Made by a program: the position numbers and the translations under genes. This document shows positions 35,042 to 44,009 of a stretch of 64,000 nucleotides of DNA, in pieces. This stretch comes from an uncultured Paracoccaceae bacterium (GTDB lineage: Bacteria > Pseudomonadota > Alphaproteobacteria > Rhodobacterales > Rhodobacteraceae). Each line of letters opens with the position of its first letter. Positions within the stretch are counted from its first letter, which is position 1. Where the stretch lies: NCBI GenBank assembly GCA_947497065.1, contig CANMEQ010000008.1, forward strand, positions 1 through 64,000. Direction: 5' to 3'. A model generated the notes under the pieces. It was not told the DNA's origin. It worked only from the letters and a program-made list of their open reading frames with translations, and searched no databases.

Positions 35042-35632
35042 ATGCGCCGACCGCACGCACCACGGCACAAGCGACTGACGCAAAACCAGCGTTTTGCCAT
35101 CGTGCGCAAGCGCGCCGAAGGGGTGCCGATCGAGGATCTGGCCCGTGAATTCGGCGTCACGACGCGCAGCATCTTCTACACATTGAAGGCCGATCAAAGC
35201 CGCAAGCTCGACGCGCGTGTGCGCTCCGAACTGGTGAATGTCCGACTCACGCCAAAGGAGCTGGCGAGCTTTGATGCAGTGCTGGCGCGGCATGAAATTA
35301 CCAGCCGGGCGGAGGGACTGCGGCGGCTGATCCATGCCTCAAACGATCTCTTTGTTCCCGACGATGAGCTGGCGAACCAGATGCAGGGTCTGTCGGCCTC
35401 GCTCAATCGCACCGGCAACAACATCAACCAGATCGCACAGCGCATGAACGAGGCAAAGCGCCAGGGCAAGACGCCGCCTTATGGGAATTCCGCCCATGCT
35501 CAGGTCCGCGCTTTGGCCGGGCTGATCTTCGATATCGCCGACCAGGTTCAGGGCATGGCGCAGCGTCGTCGAAGTGCGCTGTCCGGCGAGGTTGCCCGCG
35601 TTCTGGGAGGCTTCGCCGATGGCCCGAAATAG
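35042..35632 (+). CDS. mobC: MobC-like relaxosome accessory protein
   Basis: A 196-aa DNA-binding protein. A basic N-terminal HTH-like part (FGVTTRSIFYTLKADQSRKL) is followed by a ribbon-helix-helix/MobC-type region (VNVRLTPKELASFDAVLAR) and the conserved relaxosome stretch GLSASLNRTGNNINQIAQRM. MobC-type proteins open oriT and help the relaxase. First gene of mobC-relaxase-virD4. Its stop lies 14 bp inside the relaxase gene. Confidence 0.85.
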   Translation: MRRPHAPRHKRLTQNQRFAIVRKRAEGVPIEDLAREFGVTTRSIFYTLKADQSRKLDARVRSELVNVRLTPKELASFDAVLARHEITSRAEGLRRLIHASNDLFVPDDELANQMQGLSASLNRTGNNINQIAQRMNEAKRQGKTPPYGNSAHAQVRALAGLIFDIADQVQGMAQRRRSALSGEVARVLGGFADGPK

Positions 35633-37427
35633 CGCCGTTGCCGCCGCGCAGGAGGCCTTTTTCGATCGTGACTGGAGCCGTATTCGCGGCAGCGTTCCAC
35701 GTGCCCGTGCCAAGCAAATGACGCGCGCCGCCATGGGCCATTCCCCCGCGATCTTCAAAGCCATTCGTGGCGGCGGCACGCACAACAAAGCGCAGCTGCG
35801 CAACCAGCTGGAATACCTGACCACCAAGTCGAGCTTCATTATCGACAGTCGTGGGACCTATGACGGCCAAGGCGTTCTGTCAGCCAAAGAGATCGAGCAG
35901 GTCACACGCCGGTTTTCAGCGCAGTGGAATGAGGGGTTCTATCCCAAGCTGGGGCACACCTCGCATCTCTTGATGGCCTTTCCGATTGGCACGCGCGGCG
36001 AAGATGTTGCCGAGATTACGCGCGAAATCTGCGAGCGGTTCTTTCAGGGTGAAGGCAGCCACTTTGACTACATCGCCACCGTGCATGAGGACCGGGATCA
36101 CCCTCACGCCCATATCGTTCTGAACCGGCGCAGCAAGGACGGCGAGTTCTTCTTTCTGAAAGATGGGCACCACTTCAACTACGACAGTTTTCGCGAGGCC
36201 ATGGTGGAGGTGTCCGACCGCTATGGGCTGCGGCTTGAGGCGACGCGAAAGCTGGAGCGTGGGATCACGACGAAGAGGCCAAGCGATGTAGACCAACGTC
36301 GTGCAGAAGCCACGGGGCAGAAGCTGACCGAGCGTGAGCGCGTGGGGCCGGAGCTTGACCGTGCCTTGGCTGACGTGGCGCAGAACGCGCGGCTTTATCG
36401 CGGCTTGGCTGCCGAGGCCTCGCGCGAGAACCAGCATGACATTGCAGCAGCTTTGGGTAAGGCAGCCACGCTCTTGGCGCAGGGCAAACCAATTGAAGCA
36501 GATGGAAAGGTATATGGCATGGCCGAAGAACAGCATTCCTTTGATGAGGTCGTGGATGCCTTTCACGACAAGATCAACCAGGCCGAACGCATTGTGGCGG
36601 ACGCGCCTGTAGAGCGGCGTGCGGCGCTCGAGCATGAACTGAACGACATCTATCGCTCCTTGTCGCATCTGAGCCCCATGGGAACGCAGTCCCATACCTT
36701 GCTCGAAGACGCGTCCCAAAGTGGGATCTATTCCGCTTCGAATATACGGGCCGAGGCCCAAGGCGCTTTGCAGGATCCAGCTCTGGCAGAACGTCTTCAG
36801 CAGGCTTTGAAAGGCACCGGCATCGGCGCGCAAGAGGTGACGCGCCGCGTCGAAATCGGAGCGGACAACGCCGCGCTGGAGCGGCAATGGCTTGGACAGG
36901 ATCTGAAGGCGATTGTCGAGAAGGAAGGCTTTGACCTGTCACGCGTCGAAGAGCTCGAGAAAGCGATCGACCGCCTTGACCAGGTGCACAGTGATCTGGG
37001 CCGTTTGTTGGCCGATGCTGAAGTTCTTAAGGACAGTGGGGCGGTGGAAGCCGACCGGCAGGAAGCCATAGTCGACAGGTTGCCGCCTATCACCGCTGAT
37101 ATCCTGAGCCGTATAAGGGACGACCCGATCGCAGATCCATTCCGCAGCGATCTGGAGCGCGAGAGCTTGCGGACCGAGCTGGAGGAACTGGTCGGCGAAG
37201 AGGGTGTCTCGGACTTGGCGATTGGAGATGAGACCACGCTGGAGGAACATATCGAAGACCGCCTGGACCGGCTCTATGCGGCCAAGGCCTATCTGCAGAG
37301 CGATGCCGCTCTGGCGAACAGTGTGGCGATGGAGCACGTCCTCGACGAAATCGCCAATGAAGAAATTGATGTTCAACGCGAGCGGCATGTCGATAGCGAT
37401 GGCGAAAAGGGTGTGACGCATGGGTAA
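35619..37427 (+). CDS. MOBP relaxase (VirD2/TraI-like)
   Basis: A 602-aa transesterase that nicks oriT and pilots the strand. Candidate motif I Tyr is at residue ~66 (LEYLTTKS); motif III HEDRDHPHAH at ~156-165 provides the metal-binding histidines. The C-terminal ~400 residues are helical and acidic with long Glu/Lys stretches, likely the translocation signal and coupling-protein contact. The start is the ATG after GGGAGG; the longer open frame runs back into mobC. It overlaps virD4 by 8 bp. Confidence 0.9.
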   Translation: MARNSAVAAAQEAFFDRDWSRIRGSVPRARAKQMTRAAMGHSPAIFKAIRGGGTHNKAQLRNQLEYLTTKSSFIIDSRGTYDGQGVLSAKEIEQVTRRFSAQWNEGFYPKLGHTSHLLMAFPIGTRGEDVAEITREICERFFQGEGSHFDYIATVHEDRDHPHAHIVLNRRSKDGEFFFLKDGHHFNYDSFREAMVEVSDRYGLRLEATRKLERGITTKRPSDVDQRRAEATGQKLTERERVGPELDRALADVAQNARLYRGLAAEASRENQHDIAAALGKAATLLAQGKPIEADGKVYGMAEEQHSFDEVVDAFHDKINQAERIVADAPVERRAALEHELNDIYRSLSHLSPMGTQSHTLLEDASQSGIYSASNIRAEAQGALQDPALAERLQQALKGTGIGAQEVTRRVEIGADNAALERQWLGQDLKAIVEKEGFDLSRVEELEKAIDRLDQVHSDLGRLLADAEVLKDSGAVEADRQEAIVDRLPPITADILSRIRDDPIADPFRSDLERESLRTELEELVGEEGVSDLAIGDETTLEEHIEDRLDRLYAAKAYLQSDAALANSVAMEHVLDEIANEEIDVQRERHVDSDGEKGVTHG

Positions 37428-39312
37428 GACGCGGATCGCACTCGGCGTCTTGAGCTTTGCTCTTCTCGGCGCGGTGCTGGGGTATGTTCTGGCGTCGGCC
37501 TTTCTGTCGTTCCGCTGGTTCGGTGTCGGGGCGGAGATCGATTTCTTGATGCTGGCGCGCAGCTATGGGGTTCTCCGAATGACCCATCCGGGCGATATGC
37601 AGATTGTTCACTTGATCGCGGGGATCTGCACTTGTGCCGGTGTTTTGCTCAGCGCTGTATTGATGAACGACGCGCTGACCAAGTTCGGTGAAACCCACTG
37701 GCAGCAGATGTCCGAGATGAAGCGGAATGGCTTTTTCGGGAAGCCGGGCCATGGCTTCGTCCTCGGCAAGATGGGCAAGCCCAAGAGCCGCAAACCCTTC
37801 GTTATGTCCAAGGTCTTTCCCCATGCCTTGATCGTCGCCCCGACCGGGCGCGGCAAGACAACAGGATTCGTCATTCCGAACCTACTGACCTATCAGGGCA
37901 GTGCAGTGGTGTTGGACGTAAAAGGCGAAAATTTCGAGGCGACAGCGCGCCACAGGGTAGCGCAAGGTGACAAGGTGTTCCGGTTTGCGCCCACTGATTG
38001 GAAAGACGGCCGCTCGCACCACTACAATCCCTTGCTGCGCATATCGGCGCTGGAAAACATCGACCGCCAGCAGATGGAGCTGCAACTTCTGGCTTCGCTG
38101 TTCTTGCAAGCTGATAATGATCGGGTTCAGGGGCTTCTTGATGGCGGCATTGACTTATTCGTGGCGGCGGGACTTTTGGCGTTCGAGCGCAAGCGGCCGA
38201 CCCTGGGTGAGATTTACCGCATCACCGCGTCTGGCGGGGACAAGCAGAAGGAATATCGCCGCCGCGTCGATGAAGTGGTCAACCCAGCCGCCAAGTTGAT
38301 CTTCATGCGCATGGCATCAACCAACAACGACACGCTAACGTCCTACCTGTCGCTCTTGATGACATCTGGCCTCAAGCAGTGGTCAAACCCAGCGATCGAC
38401 CGCGCAACCGCGACGTCAGACTTCGATTTTCGCGACATCCGAAAAACGCCGTTTTCGGTCTACCTCGTGGTGGAGCCGCTGATGGTCAAACCCCTCGCGC
38501 CACTGATCCGCTTGTTCTTCTCGGACTTGTTGGCATCGCTGCAAGACCATGAGCCCGGCAAGGACGAGCCTTGGCCGGTGATGATTATGCTAGATGAGTT
38601 CAACCGCCTCGGTAAAATGCCCATCGTTCTGGACAGCATCGAAACCCTCCGATCTTACCGCGCCAACCTCGCGATCGTCACTCAGACGATCCCTGCGCTT
38701 GATGAAATCTACGGCGAAAATGCCCGCCGCGCGCTGCAGGGCAACGCAGGCATCAAGCTCTATCTGACCCCCTCAGATGAAAAGACCATCGAAGAGCTGA
38801 GCAAAGCCGTCGGCAAAACCACCAAACGGGTTGTGACCCGCTCGCGCTCAGTCGGCCGAAACCCATTTGCCGGGCGCAGCATGTCCGAGCGGACCGAAGA
38901 GACGCCTTTGTTACCTGAGGATGAGGCCCGTCGCATGGATCTTGATGACATCGTTCTGGTGGTCGACGCGCAAATGCCCGTGCGCGCCAAACGGATCAAA
39001 TACTATGATGACCGGTTCTTTAAGCAAATCTTCGACAAACAGACCGGTGATCTGCCATATCCGTCAGCCGGAGACCAGATGCGCGGGCTGCAAGGGCAGA
39101 TCAAGGCGCTGGAGGCTAAGATTGGAGCGCTTGAGATGCCGAGAGCGGTTTCAGGTGACGGCTCTGAAGGTGGTGGGAAACGGCGCGAAGAGATTGAGGA
39201 TTTGGTCAGCGAACAGCGTGAGGCAACGTCCGGCGAGAAACCGAGTCCGGACGAGTATCAGGCAGGAACAAAGAGGGTGGAGAGATTTATGGAAAAGGCG
39301 ACACGGGGATAA
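37420..39312 (+). CDS. virD4: Type IV coupling protein VirD4/TraG
   Basis: A 630-aa hexameric ATPase that couples the relaxosome to the secretion channel. Two N-terminal membrane helices (about 5-28 and 62-85), Walker A APTGRGKTTG near residue 140, Walker B MIMLDEFNRLG near 388, and conserved TQTIPALDEIYG after it. The charged C-terminal tail with KxxE-type repeats may bind the relaxase. It ends the mob transcript; the T4SS operon is separated from it by cargo. Confidence 0.92.
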   Translation: MGKTRIALGVLSFALLGAVLGYVLASAFLSFRWFGVGAEIDFLMLARSYGVLRMTHPGDMQIVHLIAGICTCAGVLLSAVLMNDALTKFGETHWQQMSEMKRNGFFGKPGHGFVLGKMGKPKSRKPFVMSKVFPHALIVAPTGRGKTTGFVIPNLLTYQGSAVVLDVKGENFEATARHRVAQGDKVFRFAPTDWKDGRSHHYNPLLRISALENIDRQQMELQLLASLFLQADNDRVQGLLDGGIDLFVAAGLLAFERKRPTLGEIYRITASGGDKQKEYRRRVDEVVNPAAKLIFMRMASTNNDTLTSYLSLLMTSGLKQWSNPAIDRATATSDFDFRDIRKTPFSVYLVVEPLMVKPLAPLIRLFFSDLLASLQDHEPGKDEPWPVMIMLDEFNRLGKMPIVLDSIETLRSYRANLAIVTQTIPALDEIYGENARRALQGNAGIKLYLTPSDEKTIEELSKAVGKTTKRVVTRSRSVGRNPFAGRSMSERTEETPLLPEDEARRMDLDDIVLVVDAQMPVRAKRIKYYDDRFFKQIFDKQTGDLPYPSAGDQMRGLQGQIKALEAKIGALEMPRAVSGDGSEGGGKRREEIEDLVSEQREATSGEKPSPDEYQAGTKRVERFMEKATRG

Positions 39313-39746
39313 AAGTGGAAGGAGAAAGTTCGTTGAATGTTTGCATGGAATATGGACATGACACAAATCCGGACGTTCAAATCCCGCCTGCACAACCGCT
39401 CGCTCATCGCCTACTCGGAAACAAAGCTCTCGCCAGGCCTTTTTCTCAACGAACCATCTGCGGTTGCGAAGACCATTTACGCTTCGGAACTGGGTGGTTC
39501 GCGGGAGCCTGTTCTCCCAGCTCCATTGTCTCTTTCAGCCCACCCTTAAACCTCATCAAGACGGTTGCAAATACCCTAGAACTCTTACCGAAATGACGAG
39601 ATCGCCCTGCGCCTTGGTTCCAAGAGTGCCGACGTTTGTTGATTAAGGCAAAGACGTAGCATAGGCAGCATGGCAGCTCATTGAACTCCGGGGTATTGCG
39701 CGAAGTCTCTGATGACAAACGCACTTTCTGGACCTATTCTGGCTTC
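39313..39746. other. Gap between virD4 and the DUF3883 gene
   Basis: Short open frames exist on both strands, but none has a convincing ribosome site or recognisable family. The base composition is less GC-rich than the virD4 gene. It probably marks the junction between backbone and inserted cargo. Confidence 0.4.
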
Positions 39747-40583
39747 ATGTCGAACAAGCCTTGGACAGATAATGAGAACGATTTGATCGTCGCGGATTAC
39801 TTCGCGATGCTGGCCGACGACATTTCTGGCCGCCCTTACAACAAGGCCGAACACCGGCGCCGACTCTTGCCGATGTTGAATGGTCGGTCTGAGGGATCAG
39901 TTGAGTTCAAGCATCAGAATATCAGCGCCGTGCTGAAAGGGCTGGGAGGGGACTGGATCCAGGGTTACAAACCGGCCTTTAATTTCCAGATGACGCTGGT
40001 TGATGCGGTGGCACGTTGGCTGGCGCTAAACACGGCTTGGCTAGGTCGCCATTCCGCCGCGCGAGCTCTGACGGGCATCGCTGAGGCGAGGTCGATCTGG
40101 GTCGGGTCACCGCCGACGCTGTCGAACCAGCCTCAGCCGCAGGAGCTGGAGCAGATGCTACACATCGCCCGAAAGTTTGATGTCGCAGCGAGAGACGAGC
40201 GAAACCGTGCCCTCGGTCGTGCTGGTGAGGAGTGCGTTTTGGCGCGTGAGCGTGCAGTCCTGAAATCTGCGGGCTGCGATGACCTTGCGCGGAACGTGCG
40301 GTGGGTATCGGAAGAGGATGGCGATGGAGTTGGTTACGATATCGCCAGCTTCGCGCTAGACGGCCGTCCGCGCCTGATTGAGGTGAAGACGACGAATGGC
40401 TGGGAGCGCACGCCTTTCCATATCAGTCGCAACGAACTCTCTGTGGCCGAAGATCGGCGCTCGGAGTGGTGCTTGTTCCGGCTTTGGAATTTCGGTCGTG
40501 ACCCGAAGGCGTTCGAGCTGCACCCGCCGTTGGATGCGCATGTCTCGCTAACGGCGACGTCCTTTCAGGCGAGTTTTTCCTGA
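39747..40583 (+). CDS. DUF3883-domain, PD-(D/E)XK-like protein (orphan nuclease candidate)
   Basis: A 278-aa protein. The N-terminal part (about 1-150) is helical, starting MSNKPWTDNENDLIVADYF. The C-terminal DUF3883 domain (about 150-278) has GRAGEE, then GYDIASF near 197 and IEVKTTNG near 211, i.e. the D...ExK pattern of restriction-type nucleases. Such proteins are frequent in defence loci, but the substrate is unknown. The start is chosen at the ATG where the conserved-looking part begins; an upstream start would add 22 residues. It converges on the PIN gene with 24 bp between stops. Confidence 0.7.
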   Translation: MSNKPWTDNENDLIVADYFAMLADDISGRPYNKAEHRRRLLPMLNGRSEGSVEFKHQNISAVLKGLGGDWIQGYKPAFNFQMTLVDAVARWLALNTAWLGRHSAARALTGIAEARSIWVGSPPTLSNQPQPQELEQMLHIARKFDVAARDERNRALGRAGEECVLARERAVLKSAGCDDLARNVRWVSEEDGDGVGYDIASFALDGRPRLIEVKTTNGWERTPFHISRNELSVAEDRRSEWCLFRLWNFGRDPKAFELHPPLDAHVSLTATSFQASFS

Positions 40584-40607
40584 ATGGCTTCTTTTTTCAA
40601 CAGCCAA

Positions 40608-41108
40608 TTAGTGCACGCCAAGCGTAAACTTGATTCTAATATCGCTCAGCCAGCTTTCCTGATAATGCCCCTTTAGATTTGTGGTTCCAACATTCAGTAC
40701 GGAAAGCGCTTGTTCCAGGGAAACCAGCTTTTCTTTTTGACCTGCCTGACAGCCGAACTTCATGCTTGCGCGATCAGGGCCGCAAAGGAACCAAGTATCA
40801 TCTCGCTGCAATGCGTGTATCCAAAGATCAAGCTCTCCGGCGTCAAGAGCAGGCATGTCACCTTCAAAACTCGCTGCGTGCATAGCTCTTTCTAAATCTG
40901 TCACGGCATATATGCTGTGGAAGCAGCTCCGCAGTTCTGCATCAAGTATTTGTTGGTTTATCCTGTTTGCTTTCCCAGTTTGCGCTTCAACAATACACGT
41001 TTCGACGGTTTCGAGCGCAAAGCCCTTGTGTAACGCTGCCCATGTCCCTGTGCGATGCGCCTCAATGATAACGCAGGCGTCAACAAGTATAACATCGCCA
41101 CGTTTCAT
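40608..41108 (-). CDS. PIN-like (DUF4411-type) protein, probable toxin
   Basis: A 166-aa protein. The N-terminal strand ILVDACVIIEAHRTG holds the first acidic residue (D10) of a PIN-type fold. DAGELDLWIHA near 90 and CGPDRASMKF near 108 supply the other acidic positions. It starts directly after the stop of the upstream XRE-ImmA gene with no gap, so the two are coupled. DUF4411/ImmA pairs are known as toxin-antitoxin-like modules. RNase activity is inferred. Confidence 0.65.
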   Translation of the reverse strand: MKRGDVILVDACVIIEAHRTGTWAALHKGFALETVETCIVEAQTGKANRINQQILDAELRSCFHSIYAVTDLERAMHAASFEGDMPALDAGELDLWIHALQRDDTWFLCGPDRASMKFGCQAGQKEKLVSLEQALSVLNVGTTNLKGHYQESWLSDIRIKFTLGVH

Positions 41109-42200
41109 TTACAGTCCTAGCGGGTTGTCGAGGCCATGTTGGTTATATAGATCAATCAGCTCCTCAAAGGACAAATCCAATAGTGAGGCAAATCTCCGCT
41201 CTGAAATTAAACCTTCCTGTAATGCGCAAGCAAGTAGTACAAGAAACTTCTTGCTCATAAGTGGCGGCGTTTCATTTTGTAAAAGCCCACCATTGTATGA
41301 AAACCAATCTGTTTCCGTGAAGTCTTTGCATGTGCCGCGATTGAGTTTTCCAAGGTCAACCAAACGCCACAGAAGCGCTTGCGACGACACCATAAGTTCA
41401 GTGGCAACTTCGTTCACACGCTGGACAAAATCTTTCCCTTGGACATCAAGCTTATCCAGGTGCTTTTCCATTACGAACGATGGCAGTAAAAGCCCAGAGG
41501 CGAACTTGTCGGCTAGCTGTTCGACACGGGTTTTCGCTTTGTTCATCCCGTCAAGATAATCTGGAGGCATAGCTTCCCAAGTTAGGATGTGAAAAATCTC
41601 GTGCGCCAGATCGAAGCTGCGTCGGGAAAGAGGCTCTTGACGATTAATTATTATGGCATTCATTTCGGGAAGCCGGCATGCCGCCCCGGAGATACCCTTT
41701 TGAGGATCTGCCATCAGAACAATAGCGTCAAGTTTCTTCTCGGCGGCATCAACAAGCGCTGCTGCCGGTACATCCCCAAGCTCTAGCTCTGCTGCGACAG
41801 CTTCACCAGTTGCAACTGCATCTTCATAGGAGGATTGTTTTGTAAGCCGAACCTCAGCTAGCAACGCGCTAGGCTTCTGATTTAGCTTGTCTCTCAATAC
41901 GCGATATGCACCGATCCACTCGCTTGCAGTGGTTTCGAAAGCATATAGATCCTGGGTATCGACTCCTGATTGACGCCACGAAAAGGCCCCTTGGCCAGCG
42001 AGAAGGTATGGGTTCGTAAAAAAGTCTAGTTTGACGTCAAAGATTTCTGTACAGGCAACGAGCTCTTCTCCGGACATTCGCCGAACTCCGTTTTCTATAT
42101 TCGACACGATCTGACGGCTCTCAAACTTCAAGAGCTCAGCGAGATCGGCCTGCGACATGCCTCGCTGTTCGCGCAGGTGTTTTAATCTATCACCATACAT
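41109..42200 (-). CDS. XRE regulator fused to ImmA/IrrE metallopeptidase
   Basis: A 363-aa protein. The N-terminal HTH (about 5-60: LREQRGMSQADLAELLKFES) is followed by a zincin peptidase domain with HEIFH near residue 200. ImmA/IrrE enzymes cut repressors in response to signals; in this arrangement the protein may act as antitoxin or regulator for the PIN partner. I took the ATG preceded by GGAGCGG; the open frame extends another 106 codons but lacks family-like sequence. The gene pair is visibly AT-richer than the T4SS genes, so it was probably acquired separately. Confidence 0.75.
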   Translation of the reverse strand: MYGDRLKHLREQRGMSQADLAELLKFESRQIVSNIENGVRRMSGEELVACTEIFDVKLDFFTNPYLLAGQGAFSWRQSGVDTQDLYAFETTASEWIGAYRVLRDKLNQKPSALLAEVRLTKQSSYEDAVATGEAVAAELELGDVPAAALVDAAEKKLDAIVLMADPQKGISGAACRLPEMNAIIINRQEPLSRRSFDLAHEIFHILTWEAMPPDYLDGMNKAKTRVEQLADKFASGLLLPSFVMEKHLDKLDVQGKDFVQRVNEVATELMVSSQALLWRLVDLGKLNRGTCKDFTETDWFSYNGGLLQNETPPLMSKKFLVLLACALQEGLISERRFASLLDLSFEELIDLYNQHGLDNPLGL

Positions 42201-42813
42201 TTGCCGCTCCATCCTGCTCGTTCGAAGGAAATCTATCTTGCAAAAGTGAAAAGCGCAAGAAAACCTTGCGGTCCAGTAGTCTTGTCGCACCAACTTGTCT
42301 AGCAAAAATCTCACCGAATGGATGCCGTCCAGCTTATAAATTGCTACGCGGCGGGCACTGCGCTGCAAGCTGACGGAGCACTCGAGTGGAGCCGATGAGA
42401 ACCTTGGAAGCTCATCAGGGATAAGACCTTTTGTAAGGCAGTGATTGACCTGGCACTGTACAGGCGAACACCGGCACAGCCTACTCCCGCCGCTCACGGT
42501 TCTGCCGCCAGAAAGCACTGGCTGTAGTGGCTAACCGCCGCCGCCTCGCTGCCGCAAGTCTCACGCTTGCGCAGCGCGGATGCCAGGTAGGTGAGGTGCT
42601 GCTCGCATATGACATGGCGCTCGGTCAAACCTACGGCCTCGGCCTGTTCCTTGAGCCCTGCGAATCCCCGTGCCTCCATGTCGCAAGAGGAGCGATCATC
42701 TCTCTTCGCTGAAAATTACCCCCGGAATGTGCCGCATTACGCTCCGAATGTCGTGTTTGGGTAAAGTGTACTGAAATGACAGTATGCTCTCTACCGCCCG
42801 CTCAGAGTCGAGT
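42201..42813. other. Gap between XRE-ImmA gene and virB6, possible gene relic
   Basis: No intact gene recognised. A minus-strand open frame at 42494-42679 (61 codons, beginning MEARGFAGLKEQAEAVGLTE) has island-like codon use and may be a gene fragment. A 13-bp direct repeat, CGCCCGCTCAGAG, is at 42795-42807 and again at 42829-42841 in the 3' end of virB6. Confidence 0.35.
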
Positions 42814-43812
42814 TCACTTCAATCTTTTCGCCCGCTCAGAGACCCGCTGAACCATTGAAATAGTCGCACTGCCCGCCTGCCGTATTCCAGCCCCTGCGAT
42901 CTCCGCATTTGACCTCGTCCCAAACCGTGCCCGCGCCCGTGAACCCTTGGTTCCGATCAAGCCCTTTGCGAACCCGCCGGGACCGGGAATGCTCGGTGGT
43001 CCGGCCATCATGAAGTTGCCTGAGATAGAGCGGACGATCAGCGGAGTGGCGATGATCATGCCGCCTGCAAGGAACATCATCATGAAAAAGGGCACCAGTG
43101 CGCCGATATTGCTCGCGCCGGAAGGATCTCCGAGCTCGGACATCAAAGAGCGCGACATGCCGACGACCGTGGAAAACACCCCTGCGATTACGAGGGGGTA
43201 GAGCGCATAGGATACTGTGCTGGACAGCCAGCGGTGGAAATAATCCTTGCTGACGTCGAACAGCGACAGCGCGATCATGATTGGGGCGATGCCGATCATA
43301 AATGCCAGCATGATCTTCGCGAAGATCAGGACAAGGCCGCAGAGCGCGCCGATGACGCCTAGGAGGAATGCGCCGATCGCACCGATCAGGGCACCGGCCA
43401 TCCAATGCATGTTGTCTCCGGCGGCGTTCAGGTAGTCACCAAATTCTTCGATGAGATCGTCGAAGGCCTCGGCAAAGTAGGATGCGCCTGCACCGCCGCC
43501 GCCAAGCCCTGCCACCATACCGCCCGCGAGCTGGTCGAGCCCATTGATGAGCGCGTTGGCCACGGCGTTGAATTCGACCCAGTTCATCGCAAACAGGGAG
43601 ATGAGCATGAGCTTGAGGGCGAACCAGAAGGCCGTTCGTCCATCCATGGATTTGTATTGAAACACCATGTTGATGAAGACACCGATCACGGCGAGTGTCG
43701 AAGCGACAGCAATAACGCCGCCCAGCTGACCAGCGACGTTGCCAAAAGTGGTTTGGGCCGCATCTTCCAGAAAGTTGTCGGTTGTCTCAACCATCCAGGT
43801 GACAACGCCCAT
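42814..43812 (-). CDS. virB6: T4SS inner-membrane protein VirB6/TrbL
   Basis: A 332-aa polytopic membrane protein with about six hydrophobic segments (for example near 33-53, 63-85, 130-185 and 225-250) and a Gly-rich loop at 98-106, typical of VirB6. It forms part of the inner-membrane channel of the conjugation machine. Strong GAGGAGG upstream. Last gene of the virB operon, after virB11 and a small gene. Confidence 0.85.
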   Translation of the reverse strand: MGVVTWMVETTDNFLEDAAQTTFGNVAGQLGGVIAVASTLAVIGVFINMVFQYKSMDGRTAFWFALKLMLISLFAMNWVEFNAVANALINGLDQLAGGMVAGLGGGGAGASYFAEAFDDLIEEFGDYLNAAGDNMHWMAGALIGAIGAFLLGVIGALCGLVLIFAKIMLAFMIGIAPIMIALSLFDVSKDYFHRWLSSTVSYALYPLVIAGVFSTVVGMSRSLMSELGDPSGASNIGALVPFFMMMFLAGGMIIATPLIVRSISGNFMMAGPPSIPGPGGFAKGLIGTKGSRARARFGTRSNAEIAGAGIRQAGSATISMVQRVSERAKRLK

Positions 43813-43832
43813 CAGATCCTCCTCGGTTGGAT

Positions 43833-44009
43833 TTAGACGTTCGAGGCGGTGCGACGCTTCAGGAAGGCCTTCAGGATGTGCTCGCCGTCGAAATCCGGCA
43901 CGACGGAGACCAGCTCCCAGCCATCCTGACCAAGGGCGGTCAGCTGCGCCTCGATCTTTGGCGGCTTCGTCTTGGCGGTGTTAATCTGTTCAATCTTGTA
44001 TTCAAACAT
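43833..44009 (-). CDS. Small DUF4177-like protein between virB11 and virB6
   Basis: A 58-aa protein: MFEYKIEQIN, then IEAQLTALGQDGWELVSVVP, then a basic end. The 'LxxLGxxGWELVxV' core is the DUF4177 signature. It overlaps the virB11 stop by 8 bp, so it is co-translated. Its role in the transfer operon is unknown. Confidence 0.7.
   Translation of the reverse strand: MFEYKIEQINTAKTKPPKIEAQLTALGQDGWELVSVVPDFDGEHILKAFLKRRTASNV

Noticed and set aside
39315-39596. 93-codon open frame after virD4
   Set aside because: No ribosome site or family-like sequence; an alternative frame overlaps it; not called as a gene.
40762-41559. Plus-strand 265-codon open frame opposite the PIN/ImmA pair
   Set aside because: Ser/Arg/Cys-rich shadow; the minus genes have recognisable motifs and zero-gap coupling.
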